This document shows, one piece after another, positions 17,250 through 27,712 of a stretch of DNA of 64,000 nt. This DNA comes from JAITWN01 sp050486285 (GTDB taxonomy: Bacteria; Pseudomonadota; Gammaproteobacteria; SZUA-140): NCBI GenBank assembly GCA_050486285.1, contig JBJHCZ010000013.1, positions 13,650 through 77,649 on the forward strand, in the 5' to 3' direction. The translations under genes and the position numbers were made by a program. Below the pieces are notes generated by a model that made no database searches, was not told where the DNA came from, and saw nothing but the letters and a program-made list of their open reading frames with translations. Numbering within the stretch: position 1 is the first letter of the stretch; the number at the start of each line of letters is the position of its first letter.

Positions 17250-18266
17250 TTACAGCACCGCTTCGGGTTTCGGTTCGCGCGCGAACAGCGAGCCGACCGC
17301 CTCGAGCGGCGGTTTGCCGTGATAGAGCACCTGGTGGACCTCGCGCGAGATCGGCATGTCGATATCGAGCTGACGCGCGACCGACACGACCTCGAGCACG
17401 GTCTTCTCGCCCTCGACGACCTGGCCGATCGAACGATGCGCCTGTTCAGGCGACAGCCCCTCGCCGATCGCGAGACCGAAGCGGCGGTTGCGCGACTGAT
17501 CGTCGGTGCAGGTCAGCACCAGATCGCCGAGGCCGGTCAGACCCATGAAGGTCTCGCGCTGGCCGCCGAGCGCGACGCCGAAGCGCGTGATCTCGGCGAG
17601 ACCGCGCGTCACCAGCGCCGCGCGGGTGTTCGCGCCGAAGCCGAGGCCGTCGGCGATGCCGGCCGCGATCGCGAGCACGTTCTTGACCGCGCCGCCGACC
17701 TCGACGCCGATGAGGTCCTCGGAGGTATAGACGCGAAAGCGCTCGTTGGCGAGACGGTGGCTCAGCAGGTCGGCGAAGTCGGAGTCGCGTGTCGCGACCG
17801 TCACCGCGGTCGGCAGCCCCTTCGCGACCTCGGTCGCGAAGGTCGGACCGGAGACGACGGCGGTGGCGGTGCCGCTGCCGAGTTCCTCGTGGACGACTTC
17901 ATGCAGCAGCTTGCCGGTGCCGGGATCGAAGCCCTTGGTGCCCCAGGCCAGCCGCAGCGGCGTCATCCCGAATGCCGCGATCGTGCGCAGCGTGGAGCGG
18001 AACGCGACGCTCGGCACCGCGACGAGGAGATCCCGGCTGCGGCCGAGCGCGCGTTCCAGCTCGGGTTCGAGTTCGAGCAGCGGTGGAAACTGGATGCCGG
18101 GCAGGAAACTGGTGTTGCAGCGCGCCTTCGTCCAGTCCTGGAACTGGTCGGCCTCTCGCCCCCACAGCAGGGTCGGTACGCCGTTGCCGGCGAGCAGGAT
18201 CGCGAGCGCGGTGCCCCAGGAACCGGCGCCGATGACGAGTACGGGATTGTCCTGACCGGCGCGCAT
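17250..18266 (-). CDS. gpsA: NAD(P)-dependent glycerol-3-phosphate dehydrogenase
   Basis: The 338-residue enzyme reduces dihydroxyacetone phosphate to sn-glycerol-3-phosphate for phospholipid synthesis. The dinucleotide loop is VLVIGAGSWGTALAILLA (residues 9-26). The catalytic lysine lies in IGVEVGGAVKNVLAIAAG (near 190) and the substrate-binding NTRAALVTRG follows. It is 37 bp downstream of secB, the E. coli order (secB-gpsA), and precedes murU. Confidence 0.96.
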   Translation of the reverse strand: MRAGQDNPVLVIGAGSWGTALAILLAGNGVPTLLWGREADQFQDWTKARCNTSFLPGIQFPPLLELEPELERALGRSRDLLVAVPSVAFRSTLRTIAAFGMTPLRLAWGTKGFDPGTGKLLHEVVHEELGSGTATAVVSGPTFATEVAKGLPTAVTVATRDSDFADLLSHRLANERFRVYTSEDLIGVEVGGAVKNVLAIAAGIADGLGFGANTRAALVTRGLAEITRFGVALGGQRETFMGLTGLGDLVLTCTDDQSRNRRFGLAIGEGLSPEQAHRSIGQVVEGEKTVLEVVSVARQLDIDMPISREVHQVLYHGKPPLEAVGSLFAREPKPEAVL

Positions 18267-18303
18267 AGGGACCTCGTCGAGTCGTCGTGACCGCGTCGGC
18301 GGC

Positions 18304-18813
18304 TCAGTTCGCCTTGCCCTGGCCCTGTTGCTGCTGTTCCTGCAGATTCTTCATGTGCTGGGCGTAGAGCACCTCGAAGTTGACCGGCGCGAGATGCAGC
18401 GGCGGGAAGCCGCCCTTCGCAACCAGGTTCGCGACCGCCTCGCGCAGGTACGGGAACAGCAGGTTCGGGCAGTAGATGCCGAGCAGCTCGCGCAACTCCG
18501 CGCCGTCGAAGCCGGTGGTCTGGAACTCGCCGGCCTGCTGGATCTCGACCAGGTACGCGGTCTTGTCGCCGAGCTTCGCGGTGACGGTGATGCCGAGCGC
18601 GACCTCGTGAATCTGGTCGGCGACCTTCGACACGGCGTTGCTGAGATTGATGCTGACCTCCGGCGTCCACTTCTCCTCGGCGAAGATCTGCGGCGCGTTC
18701 GGATTCTCGAAGGAGATGTCGCGGGTGTAGATGCGTCTGATGTTGAAGGCCCGGTTGCCGCTCGCCTGTGCGCCGGCCGCGCCCTCTCCCTGTTCCGGTG
18801 CGTTCTCCGCCAT
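18304..18813 (-). CDS. secB: Protein-export chaperone SecB
   Basis: The 169-residue chaperone holds precursor proteins unfolded and delivers them to SecA. Recognisable blocks are FNIRRIYTRDISFENPNAP, EVALGITVTAKLGDKTAYLV and the signature LGIYCPNLLFPYLREAVANL (near 105-124), then GGFPPLHLAPVNFEVLY. The tail is Gln/Gly rich. The grxC gene that stands between the rhodanese and secB in enterobacteria is absent here. Confidence 0.97.
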   Translation of the reverse strand: MAENAPEQGEGAAGAQASGNRAFNIRRIYTRDISFENPNAPQIFAEEKWTPEVSINLSNAVSKVADQIHEVALGITVTAKLGDKTAYLVEIQQAGEFQTTGFDGAELRELLGIYCPNLLFPYLREAVANLVAKGGFPPLHLAPVNFEVLYAQHMKNLQEQQQQGQGKAN

Positions 18814-18847
18814 TGCCGAAAAATCCTCGTTGTTTTCGTGATGTTAG

Positions 18848-18878
18848 CCTGACCGGCGCGCTGCGCGCCGCAGTCAGG
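18848..18878. terminator. Long GC hairpin between the rhodanese and secB genes
   Basis: CCTGAC...GTCAGG outer arms enclose CGGCGCG-CTG-CGCGCCG. There is no T-run, so it is a stem-loop or pause site rather than a classic intrinsic terminator. Confidence 0.4.
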
Positions 18879-18898
18879 GGGTTACGATATCACAGGTC

Positions 18899-19324
18899 TC
18901 AGGCGCGGTTCAGCGGAAAGCCGGCGCCTTCCCAGGAACGCAGCCCGCCCGCGAGCTTGTAGACGGTGTGAAAGCCGTTGCCGCGCAGGATCGCCCCGGC
19001 GTGGGCCGACTTGCGACCGTTCGCGCAGCACACGATCACGGGGTGATCGCGATAGTCGTCGAGATCGCGGATGCGATCCTCGATCACCGAGTACGGCAGG
19101 TTGACGGCATTGATTATGTGACCCTTTTCGAACTCGTCGGCCTCGCGGGTGTCGATGACGACGGCATCGTCGTGATTGATCAGCTGCACCGCCTCGGCCG
19201 GTTTGACCTCGCGGTAGCCGAGCAGGCGGGTCTTGCCCAGATTCACGAACAACAGCGCAAGGATTACAATGAGCGCCAGGAACAGATACCACTGGTCGGC
19301 GATAAAGCTTCCGAATCTTTCCAT
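18899..19324 (-). CDS. Membrane-anchored rhodanese-like protein (YibN-like)
   Basis: The 141-residue protein has one N-terminal transmembrane helix (about residues 11-28, WYLFLALIVILALLFVNLG) and a rhodanese domain. The active-site loop VIVCCANGRKSAHAG contains the cysteine. Position upstream of secB-gpsA and divergent from gpmI matches E. coli yibN. The sulfur donor and acceptor are unknown. Confidence 0.9.
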   Translation of the reverse strand: MERFGSFIADQWYLFLALIVILALLFVNLGKTRLLGYREVKPAEAVQLINHDDAVVIDTREADEFEKGHIINAVNLPYSVIEDRIRDLDDYRDHPVIVCCANGRKSAHAGAILRGNGFHTVYKLAGGLRSWEGAGFPLNRA

Positions 19325-19469
19325 GAGAGATCGCTGGTCTGAAGCCCCGGGTCGGGCATGGCCCCGGGGCGCCTGCCTTGGGGGTCACTAGCTTATTCGA
19401 TATCTTTTTGACGCGCCACCGCGTCCCGATGAGTGTACATTTACTTAAACTTGGTCTAAATTGAGAAGC
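19325..19469. promoter_or_regulatory. Divergent promoter region of the rhodanese and gpmI genes
   Basis: These 145 bp separate two divergent operons and must contain both promoters. A GC hairpin (GCCCCGGG...CCCCGGGGC, about 19346-19371) lies on the rhodanese side, and the AT-rich part (19390-19465) next to gpmI is where a promoter is expected. I could not pick a convincing -35/-10 pair. Confidence 0.4.
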
Positions 19470-21038
<1,569 letters not shown>

Positions 21039-21096
21039 TGCGGGGATTTCCGGAGTTGGCGGACGCTCCGGTTTCGAGAGGGCCCCGGAGGCCGGG

Positions 21097-22275
21097 ATGA
21101 GAGCTTTCACTGTCGCGCTCACGCTGCTCTGCCTGCTGATCTTGGGCGCGCCGGCCGCGTTCGCGGCAGCGGGCGCCGAGGCCGAAAGCCGCGAGACCAG
21201 CGCGCGGCTGGATCAGGTGCGCAAGAAGATCGAGGAGCTGCGCGCCGCGATCACCGGCGCGCGCGATCGCCAGAGTCGCCTGCGCGAGGAATTGCGCACC
21301 AGCGAACTGGCGATCGGCGAGGCCAACCGCGCCTTGCGTGATATCGAGCGCCAGCGCCGCGCCAAGGACGAGGAGTTGCGCGCACTGCGCGTTCGCGAGG
21401 CCGCCGCCCGCAAGGAGCTGTCACGTCACCAGGAAGTCCTGCGCGAGCAGATCATCGCCAGCTACACGATCGGACACCAGGGACCCCTGAAGCTGATCCT
21501 GAGCCAGCAGGATCCGGCGACGCTCGGCCGCATGCTGACCTGGTACAACTATTTCCACCGCGCGCGCGCGGAACAGATCGCCGAGGTCGATGACGGCCTG
21601 CGCCGGATCGCCGAACTCGAACGCGACATTACGCGCGAAAGCGAGGCGCTGGAACGACTCCATGGCGAGCGCACGCGCCAGCTCGCGTCGCTGGAGTCGT
21701 CGCGCCGCGCCCGCGGCGAGGTGCTTGCCAAGCTCGACGCGGAGATCCAGAGCGGCGAGCAGGCGCTGGAGGCGCTGCTGCAGGACGAACGCAGTCTCGC
21801 CGAACTGGTCGCGCGGCTGCGCGAGGCGCTGGCGGTCGAGCGTCCGGTGGCCCCGCCGGGGGATCTGGCGCCGTTTGCGTCGCTCAAGGGGCGGTTGCCG
21901 ATGCCGGTCGACGGCCGCGTCGTCGCCCGTTTTGGAACTCATCGGCGCGGCGACAGTCTACCGTGGCGTGGGGTCGTGCTGGCCGCCGACGAGGGCGCCG
22001 AGGTGCGGGCGATCTACGGCGGCCGGGTCGTATTCGCCGACTGGATGCGCGGTTTCGGCCTGCTGCTGATCATCGACCATGGTCAGGGCTATATGAGCCT
22101 GTACGGCTACAACCAGAGCCTGTACAAGAACGTCGGCGATCCCGTGCGCCAGGGGGAGCTGATCGCAACGGTTGGGGACAGCGGCGGACGCGACAGTCCC
22201 GGCCTCTATTTCGAGATCCGCCACGAGGGCAAACCGGACAATCCCCTGCAATGGTGCCGCGCCGATGTCCGCTGA
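21097..22275 (+). CDS. envC: Murein hydrolase activator EnvC
   Basis: The 392-residue protein has a signal peptide (residues 1-24, ending AAFAAAG), long coiled coils (about 30-130 and 165-255) and a C-terminal LytM domain (about 270-390). The LytM metal ligands are degenerate: the first motif reads THRRGDSLPWRGVVL and the last YFEIRHEG lacks the first His of HxH. That loss marks EnvC-type activators, which recruit and switch on amidases AmiA/AmiB at the septum and do not cut murein themselves. It follows gpmI as in E. coli. Confidence 0.93.
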   Translation: MRAFTVALTLLCLLILGAPAAFAAAGAEAESRETSARLDQVRKKIEELRAAITGARDRQSRLREELRTSELAIGEANRALRDIERQRRAKDEELRALRVREAAARKELSRHQEVLREQIIASYTIGHQGPLKLILSQQDPATLGRMLTWYNYFHRARAEQIAEVDDGLRRIAELERDITRESEALERLHGERTRQLASLESSRRARGEVLAKLDAEIQSGEQALEALLQDERSLAELVARLREALAVERPVAPPGDLAPFASLKGRLPMPVDGRVVARFGTHRRGDSLPWRGVVLAADEGAEVRAIYGGRVVFADWMRGFGLLLIIDHGQGYMSLYGYNQSLYKNVGDPVRQGELIATVGDSGGRDSPGLYFEIRHEGKPDNPLQWCRADVR

Positions 22276-22309
22276 TCGTCCGGGGCATCGCGTACCTGCC
22301 TCTTGCGCA

Positions 22310-22338
22310 TTGATTTTCTGGTAAAGTAGCCGAATGAT
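22310..22338 (+). promoter_or_regulatory. Candidate sigma-70 promoter of ctpA
   Basis: TTGATT (22310-22315), 17-nt spacer, AATGAT (22333-22338), 48 bp before the ctpA start. It would allow expression separate from envC. Confidence 0.45.
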
Positions 22339-22385
22339 TGATAGGAAGTCGAGTCATGGCCGATACAGGTCATGGAGGTAGTCAA

Positions 22386-23693
22386 ATGAAGATCACGATG
22401 AGAAACCTGCTGATTCTGACGGTCGGTCTGACCCTCGGCGTCTCCCTGACCATTGGCCACGGCGTGTTCGCGAACCGCGATCAGGGCGTGGCCCCGCTGC
22501 CGCTGAAGGAGCTGCGCACCTTCACCGATGTGTTCGCGAACATCAAGGGCAATTACGTCGAGGATGTCGACGATCGCACCCTGATCGACAACGCGGTGCG
22601 CGGCATGCTGTCCGGGCTCGATCCGCATTCGGCCTTTCTCGATGCCGAGGCCTACAAGGACCTGCAGGTCGGCACCTCCGGCGAATTCGGCGGCCTCGGT
22701 ATCGAGGTCGGCATGGAGGACGGTTTCGTCAAGGTGATCGCCCCGATCGACGACACCCCGGCGCAGCGCGCCGGCGTCATGGCGGGCGACATGATCGTTC
22801 GCCTCAACGACACCCCGGTCAAGGGTATGACGCTGAAGGAAGCGGTGGACCTGATGCGCGGCAAGCCCGGCACCGACATCACGCTGACGATCGTCCGCGA
22901 GGGCCACGACGGCCCGATCAAGACGACGATCACGCGCGCCGTCATCAAGGTCAAGAGCGTCAAGAGCCGCATGCTCGAGGACGGCTTCGGCTATGTTCGC
23001 ATCACCCAGTTCCAGTCCGGTACCGGCGACAACCTTGCCGAGGCCGTCGAGGGACTGAAGAAGGAGAACGGCGGCAAGCTCAAGGGCATCATCCTCGACC
23101 TGCGCAACAACCCCGGCGGCGTGCTCAATGCCGCGGTCGACGTGTCCGATGCGTTCCTGAAGAAGGGCCTGATCGTCTACACCGAGGGCCGCACCGAGAA
23201 CTCCCGCATCGAATTCAAGGCGACGCCGAAGGACGTCCTCGACGACGCACTGATGGTCGTGCTGGTCAACGTCGGCTCGGCGTCGGCGAGCGAGATCGTC
23301 GCCGGCGCGCTGCAGGATCACAAGCGCGCGATCATCATGGGCGGGCGCACCTTCGGCAAGGGGTCGGTGCAGACCATCCTGCCGATGAGCGACGGCAGCG
23401 CGCTGAAGCTGACGACTGCGCGTTATTACACCCCGTCCGGCCGTTCGATCCAGGCCGACGGCATCGAGCCTGATATCCGCCTCGAGAACTTCCGCATCGC
23501 CTCGGTCGAGGACGGCGGCATCTCCGCGGTCAAGGAATCGGATCTCAGCCGTCACCTCGACAACGGTCGCAGCGAGCGCGAGCGCCAGCAAGGCGCCGAC
23601 AAGGACAAGCCGAATCTCGCCCTCGAGGACTATCAGATGTATGAGGCATTGAATCTGCTCAAGGGCTTGTATATCCTTCAGCAACGCTCGTAA
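22386..23693 (+). CDS. ctpA: S41 family carboxy-terminal processing protease
   Basis: About 435 residues from ATG 22386, preceded by GGAGG at 22375-22379. The N-terminal hydrophobic segment (about residues 5-24) is a signal or anchor. A PDZ domain (about 85-170, GGLGIEVGMEDGFVKVI) is followed by the S41 catalytic core, with the serine in GSASASEIVAGAL (near 305) and the lysine in RTFGKGSVQT (near 330). Such proteases trim periplasmic proteins and control cell-wall hydrolases, which fits its place after envC. Confidence 0.93.
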   Translation: MKITMRNLLILTVGLTLGVSLTIGHGVFANRDQGVAPLPLKELRTFTDVFANIKGNYVEDVDDRTLIDNAVRGMLSGLDPHSAFLDAEAYKDLQVGTSGEFGGLGIEVGMEDGFVKVIAPIDDTPAQRAGVMAGDMIVRLNDTPVKGMTLKEAVDLMRGKPGTDITLTIVREGHDGPIKTTITRAVIKVKSVKSRMLEDGFGYVRITQFQSGTGDNLAEAVEGLKKENGGKLKGIILDLRNNPGGVLNAAVDVSDAFLKKGLIVYTEGRTENSRIEFKATPKDVLDDALMVVLVNVGSASASEIVAGALQDHKRAIIMGGRTFGKGSVQTILPMSDGSALKLTTARYYTPSGRSIQADGIEPDIRLENFRIASVEDGGISAVKESDLSRHLDNGRSERERQQGADKDKPNLALEDYQMYEALNLLKGLYILQQRS

Positions 23694-23708
23694 GAAAGCG
23701 GGTTCGAC

Positions 23709-23738
23709 GGGGCCTGACCCTTCGGGGTCGGGCCCGCG
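23709..23738. terminator. UUCG-tetraloop hairpin after ctpA
   Basis: GGGCCTGACCC-TTCG-GGGTCGGGCCC is an 11-bp stem (one G-U pair) closed by the very stable UUCG loop. No T-run follows. It lies between ctpA and the deacetylase and may protect the upstream mRNA 3' end. Confidence 0.6.
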
Positions 23739-23760
23739 CGGATCGGCCGAAGGATGATGC

Positions 23761-24669
23761 TTGAGGCATGCCAGCCACACAGGTGACCGCTCGCGGTCGC
23801 TGCGCCATTCCCGGGTCCTGCTCACCCGAGTCCTCGCTTCCCTGATCGTTTCGTCGCTGATGCTTGTCGTGCCGGCGCAAGCCGGTCCGACCTTCGCGGT
23901 CTCTCCCGCGGTCAGCATCGTCATCGACGACCTCGGTCATCGCATCGACCAGGACATGCGCGCCGTTCGCCTCAGGGGCGCGGTCACCTGCGCCTTCCTG
24001 CCGCAGGCGCCGCATGCCGGTCGGCTCGCGGATATCGCGCATGCGCGCGGCAAGGAGGTCATGCTGCACCTGCCGATGCAGGCGATCGGTTCGCGCCCGC
24101 TCGATGACGGCGGCCTGCGCGTGACGATGACGCGGGGGCAGTTCGCCCGCGTCGTGCAGGAAGGGTTGCGCGCGGTCCCTCATGTACGCGGCGTCAACAA
24201 TCACATGGGCAGCCTGCTGACCCAGTACCCGACCCGCATGCAATGGCTGATGGAAGAACTCAAGGGGCATGACAATGCCCTCTATTTCGTCGACAGCTTC
24301 ACGACCTTCCAGAGTGTCGCCCATACCGTCGCCGCGGAGAATGACCTGCCGACCATTCGCCGCGATATCTTTCTCGATGCGCATCGCGATCCGGCCTTCA
24401 TCGAGGCCCAGTTCGAGGCCCTGATCCGCCGCGCCCGCGAGCAGGGTACCGCGGTCGCGATCGGCCATCCGCATCCCGAGACGATGAGCTTCCTCGAGGC
24501 CAATCTCCACCGCCTCGCCGCCGAAGGCATTGAATTGTTGCCGGTCTCGGAGTTGATCGAGCGCCGTCGCGCGCTCGAGGATCCGCGCGGCGGCGTCGTG
24601 CTTGCGGCCGATCGCTGGGGCGCGGAGAATAAATCCCTGACGCCCGGCGCCGCCCGCATCGCGAACTGA
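23761..24669 (+). CDS. Divergent polysaccharide deacetylase family protein (YibQ-like)
   Basis: A 302-residue exported protein. TTG at 23761 is the likely start, with AAGGA 8-12 nt upstream; no ATG precedes the signal sequence (about residues 18-41, ending VPAQAG). The divergent NodB-like domain shows VSIVIDDLGHRIDQD, AFLPQAPHAG, EVMLHLPMQA and GVNNHMGSL, with the Asp/His pattern of metal-dependent deacetylases. In E. coli yibQ follows envC, matching this layout with ctpA inserted. The substrate is unknown, presumably a cell-wall glycan. Confidence 0.88.
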   Translation: MRHASHTGDRSRSLRHSRVLLTRVLASLIVSSLMLVVPAQAGPTFAVSPAVSIVIDDLGHRIDQDMRAVRLRGAVTCAFLPQAPHAGRLADIAHARGKEVMLHLPMQAIGSRPLDDGGLRVTMTRGQFARVVQEGLRAVPHVRGVNNHMGSLLTQYPTRMQWLMEELKGHDNALYFVDSFTTFQSVAHTVAAENDLPTIRRDIFLDAHRDPAFIEAQFEALIRRAREQGTAVAIGHPHPETMSFLEANLHRLAAEGIELLPVSELIERRRALEDPRGGVVLAADRWGAENKSLTPGAARIAN

Positions 24670-24723
24670 TCGCGCGATCGACCGGACCCGGGCCGGTCAT
24701 GGCCACGGTCAAGGAGGTGCGCG

Positions 24724-25272
24724 ATGTCCAGAGTCCTGGTTCCCCTTGCGCAAGGCTGCGAAGAACTCGAGGCAGTCACCATCATCGATCTGCTGCGCCG
24801 AGCCGGCATAGAGGTCGTCGCCGCCGGGCTTGACGGACAACCGGTGCGCGCCAGCCGCGGCACGCAGCTGATACCCGATACGACGCTCGCCGAGGTCATC
24901 GACCAGCGTTTCGACATGATCGTGCTGCCGGGCGGACTGCCGGGCGCCGATCACCTGAACGCCGACCGGCGCATTCACCAGTTGCTGAAGGAGATTGCCG
25001 GTCGCGGCGGCTACACCGCGGCGATCTGCGCGGCGCCGAAGGTCCTTGCCGACGCCGGCCTGCTCAAGGACCGGCGCGCGACCTCGTTTCCGGGCGTGCT
25101 CGATGCGATGGGTCTCGAGGATACCGAGGTGGTCGCCGACGCGGTGGTCGTCGATGGCAAGGTCGTCACCTCCCGCGGCCCCGGCACCGCGATGGACTTT
25201 GCGCTCGAACTGATCGAGCGCCTGAGCGGTCGTTCGGTTCGCGACAAGGTGGAGGCTGGTCTGGTGCGCTAG
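24724..25272 (+). CDS. DJ-1/PfpI family protein (YajL-like)
   Basis: The 182-residue protein starts at ATG 24724 with AAGGAGG upstream. The nucleophile elbow is YTAAICAAPKVL (Cys near 102), the glutamate that activates it is in GCEELEAVTIIDLLRRAG (residues 10-27), and the oxyanion turn is LPGGLPGADHL. YajL/DJ-1 proteins protect against oxidative and carbonyl stress; the exact chemistry is debated. It is followed by a full inverted repeat. Confidence 0.9.
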   Translation: MSRVLVPLAQGCEELEAVTIIDLLRRAGIEVVAAGLDGQPVRASRGTQLIPDTTLAEVIDQRFDMIVLPGGLPGADHLNADRRIHQLLKEIAGRGGYTAAICAAPKVLADAGLLKDRRATSFPGVLDAMGLEDTEVVADAVVVDGKVVTSRGPGTAMDFALELIERLSGRSVRDKVEAGLVR

Positions 25273-25281
25273 CCTCTAATC

Positions 25282-25354
25282 GGGGCCAGAGTCGTTTGAT
25301 CGCCCGTGTCACAGGCAGACCCGCGCCGCGCAGCGATCAAACGACTCTGACCCC
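25282..25354. repeat. Inverted-repeat element of the GGGGTCAGA family, full copy
   Basis: Left arm 25282-25301 (GGGGCCAGAGTCGTTTGATC) and right arm 25335-25354 are inverted with one mismatch, separated by 33 bp. The right arm directly abuts the ubiB stop codon at 25355. Placement is again between convergent gene ends. Confidence 0.8.
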
Positions 25355-27004
25355 TTACCGCAGCAGCCAGGCTCGGGTCAGCAGGGCAAGGCCGCCCGCC
25401 GCCCCCGCCCAGGCAATGACCGGGATTCCGGCAAGCGCAGGCCCGCCGATGCCGGCGGCGGCGAGGATCGATGCGCTGACCAGCAGCGCCGCACCGGCGA
25501 TCGCGTGGAACAGGCGACGGTGGTTTCTGCGCATCGTCTCCTCGAGCGCATCGATCTGGTCCGAACGCCATTGCACGTGCAGCCTTTCCTCGCGGATACG
25601 TTCCAGCGTCTCGAAGGCCATGTCGGCCATGTCCGGCAGTTGCGAGATCCAGTCGGGGCCGCGGTCCCGCACCTTCTTCAGGAAGGCCCGCGGGCCGATG
25701 TTGTCGCGCATCCAGCGCTCGAGGAACGGCTTCGCGGTCTGCCACAGGTCGAGCTCGGGATAGAGCTGGCGTCCCAGACCCTCGATGTTCAGCAGCGTCT
25801 TCTGCAGCAGCACGAGCTGCGGCTGGACCTGGGCGTCGAAGCGGCGCGCCGCCTGGAACAGTTGCAGCAGCAGGCGCCCGAACGAGATGTCTTTCAGCGG
25901 GCGTTCGAAGATCGGCTCGCAGACACTGCGGATCGCCGATTCGAACTCGTCGACGCGGACATCGCGCGGCACCCAGCCGGATTGTACGTGCAGTTCGGCG
26001 ACCTTGCGGTAATCGCGGTTGAAGAAGGCGAGGAAGTTGCAGGCAAGATAATGCTGATCCTCGTCGCTCAGCGTGCCGACGATGCCGAAGTCGACCGCGA
26101 TATAGCGGCCCTCGGGCGACACGAAGATGTTGCCCGGATGCATGTCCGCGTGGAAGAAGTTGTGGCGGAAGACCTGGGTGAAGAAGATCTCGACGCCGCG
26201 CTCGGACAGGCGCTTGAGGTCGATACCCTGGCGCCTGAGCGATTCGATGTCGCTGATCGGCGTGCCGTGGATGCGCTCCATCACCATGACGTTCATCCGG
26301 TTCAGCGGCCAGTGGACCTCCGGGATGTACAGCATCGGCGAGTCGAGGAAGTTGCGCCGCAATTGCGATGCATTGGCCGCCTCGCGCATCAGGTCGAGTT
26401 CGTCCATGATGGTTCTTTCATAATCGCCGACGATCTCGCGCGGACGCAGCCGCGGACCCTCCGACCAGTAGCGCTCGGCAAGCTCGGCGATCACCTTCAG
26501 CAGCGCGACGTCGCGCTGTATCAGCTTCGCGATGCCCGGACGCACGACCTTGACGATGACCTCGCGGCCGTCGTGCATCGTCGCGACATGGACCTGGGCG
26601 ATCGATGCCGACGCCAGCGGCGTCTCGTCGAACGTGGCGAACACCTCGTTCAGCGGCTGGTCGTAGGCCTCCTCGATGATCCGGCGCGCGAGCGCGCCCG
26701 GGAACGGCGGCACGTGGTCCTGCAGGCGGGCGAGTTCGACCGCGAGATCGTCGGGCAGCAGGTCGCGTCGCGTCGACAGGATCTGGCCGAACTTGACGAA
26801 GATCGGGCCGAGTTCCTCCAGCGCCTTGCGCACGCGCACCGCGCGCGGCTCGTCGATGCGCCGGAACCAGTGCCACGGCAGCAGATACAGCACGAAGCGC
26901 ACCGGTCGGAACAGGTGGGTCGCGAGGATGATCTCGTCGAGCCCATGCCTGACCAGGACATAGTTGATATGGATGATCCGCAGGATCTGGGCCGGATGGA
27001 TCAT
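25355..27004 (-). CDS. ubiB: Ubiquinone biosynthesis regulatory protein kinase UbiB
   Basis: The 549-residue ADCK/ABC1-family protein carries the family's KxGQ motif in VKFGQILSTRRDLLPDDLA (near residue 70), the atypical Ala-rich loop ASASIAQVHVA, the lysine of VIVKVVRP, and HADMHPGNIFV with DFGIVG as catalytic and metal residues. Two hydrophobic helices at the C-terminus (about 495-545) anchor it in the membrane. UbiB is an ATPase needed for ubiquinone synthesis or lipid extraction. It is last of the ubiE-ubiJ-ubiB operon. Confidence 0.96.
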   Translation of the reverse strand: MIHPAQILRIIHINYVLVRHGLDEIILATHLFRPVRFVLYLLPWHWFRRIDEPRAVRVRKALEELGPIFVKFGQILSTRRDLLPDDLAVELARLQDHVPPFPGALARRIIEEAYDQPLNEVFATFDETPLASASIAQVHVATMHDGREVIVKVVRPGIAKLIQRDVALLKVIAELAERYWSEGPRLRPREIVGDYERTIMDELDLMREAANASQLRRNFLDSPMLYIPEVHWPLNRMNVMVMERIHGTPISDIESLRRQGIDLKRLSERGVEIFFTQVFRHNFFHADMHPGNIFVSPEGRYIAVDFGIVGTLSDEDQHYLACNFLAFFNRDYRKVAELHVQSGWVPRDVRVDEFESAIRSVCEPIFERPLKDISFGRLLLQLFQAARRFDAQVQPQLVLLQKTLLNIEGLGRQLYPELDLWQTAKPFLERWMRDNIGPRAFLKKVRDRGPDWISQLPDMADMAFETLERIREERLHVQWRSDQIDALEETMRRNHRRLFHAIAGAALLVSASILAAAGIGGPALAGIPVIAWAGAAGGLALLTRAWLLR

Positions 27005-27022
27005 CCTGTCAGCGCTCCCGTC

Positions 27023-27676
27023 TCATGGGCTCGGGGTTCCGCCGGCCTTGCGCACGGCGATCGCCTGCTCGAGACGGCGTACGCGCTGATCGAGGCGGTC
27101 GCCGTCGGCGCGCAGCACGTCGACCGCGGCCAGAAAACGATCGACTTCGGCGCGCGCCGGCAGCAGCCGGCTTTCCTCATGCAGCCACTCCTCGACGTTG
27201 CGTTCGAGGCTGTCGAGGCTCTCGCCCGACCAGCGCCGCAGGTCGCGGGCGGCGTTGCCGGCCTGGTGCGCGGCGACGTCGCCGACCAGGCGCGAGAGCT
27301 GTTCTTCCCAGTCGATGTCGAGTTCGTCGAGCAGCGTCTTGACCCGGCTGCCGGTCTCGGCGTCGCCGCTGATCTCGGCGTCGCCGGCGAACATCTCCTT
27401 GCGCGGGTCGCGGCTGATCGCATTGCGCAGCAGGCCGAGCGGGGTGCCCGAGATCGTCGTGTCGGGGGCGCGATCGGCCTCGGCCAGCAGACGAACCCGG
27501 TCGGTCTCGGGCGCGAGCCAGAATCTGAGTTCGAGGCCGCGCACATGCAGGCCGATCAGCTTGCCGGCGAGCGGCGCGAGGCGCCGGCGATAGTCCGGAT
27601 CCATGCGCAGCACATGATTGAGCGTGCGTTCGAGGCCGTCCAGCGCCGATTGTTTCAATGTGTTCCCGATACTCAC
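27023..27676 (-). CDS. ubiJ: Ubiquinone biosynthesis accessory factor UbiJ (SCP2 domain)
   Basis: The 217-residue protein has an N-terminal SCP2-like lipid-binding domain (about 15-120, HVRGLELRFWLAPETDRVRLL and TTISGTPLGLLRNAIS) and a C-terminal coiled coil (about 165-210). UbiJ binds ubiquinone intermediates and organises the Ubi complex in the cytoplasm. It lies between ubiE and ubiB, the gammaproteobacterial order. Confidence 0.92.
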   Translation of the reverse strand: MSIGNTLKQSALDGLERTLNHVLRMDPDYRRRLAPLAGKLIGLHVRGLELRFWLAPETDRVRLLAEADRAPDTTISGTPLGLLRNAISRDPRKEMFAGDAEISGDAETGSRVKTLLDELDIDWEEQLSRLVGDVAAHQAGNAARDLRRWSGESLDSLERNVEEWLHEESRLLPARAEVDRFLAAVDVLRADGDRLDQRVRRLEQAIAVRKAGGTPSP

Positions 27677-27712
27677 AGGCCAGATTCCCGTGATTGCGGC
27701 GCAGCGGCGCGC

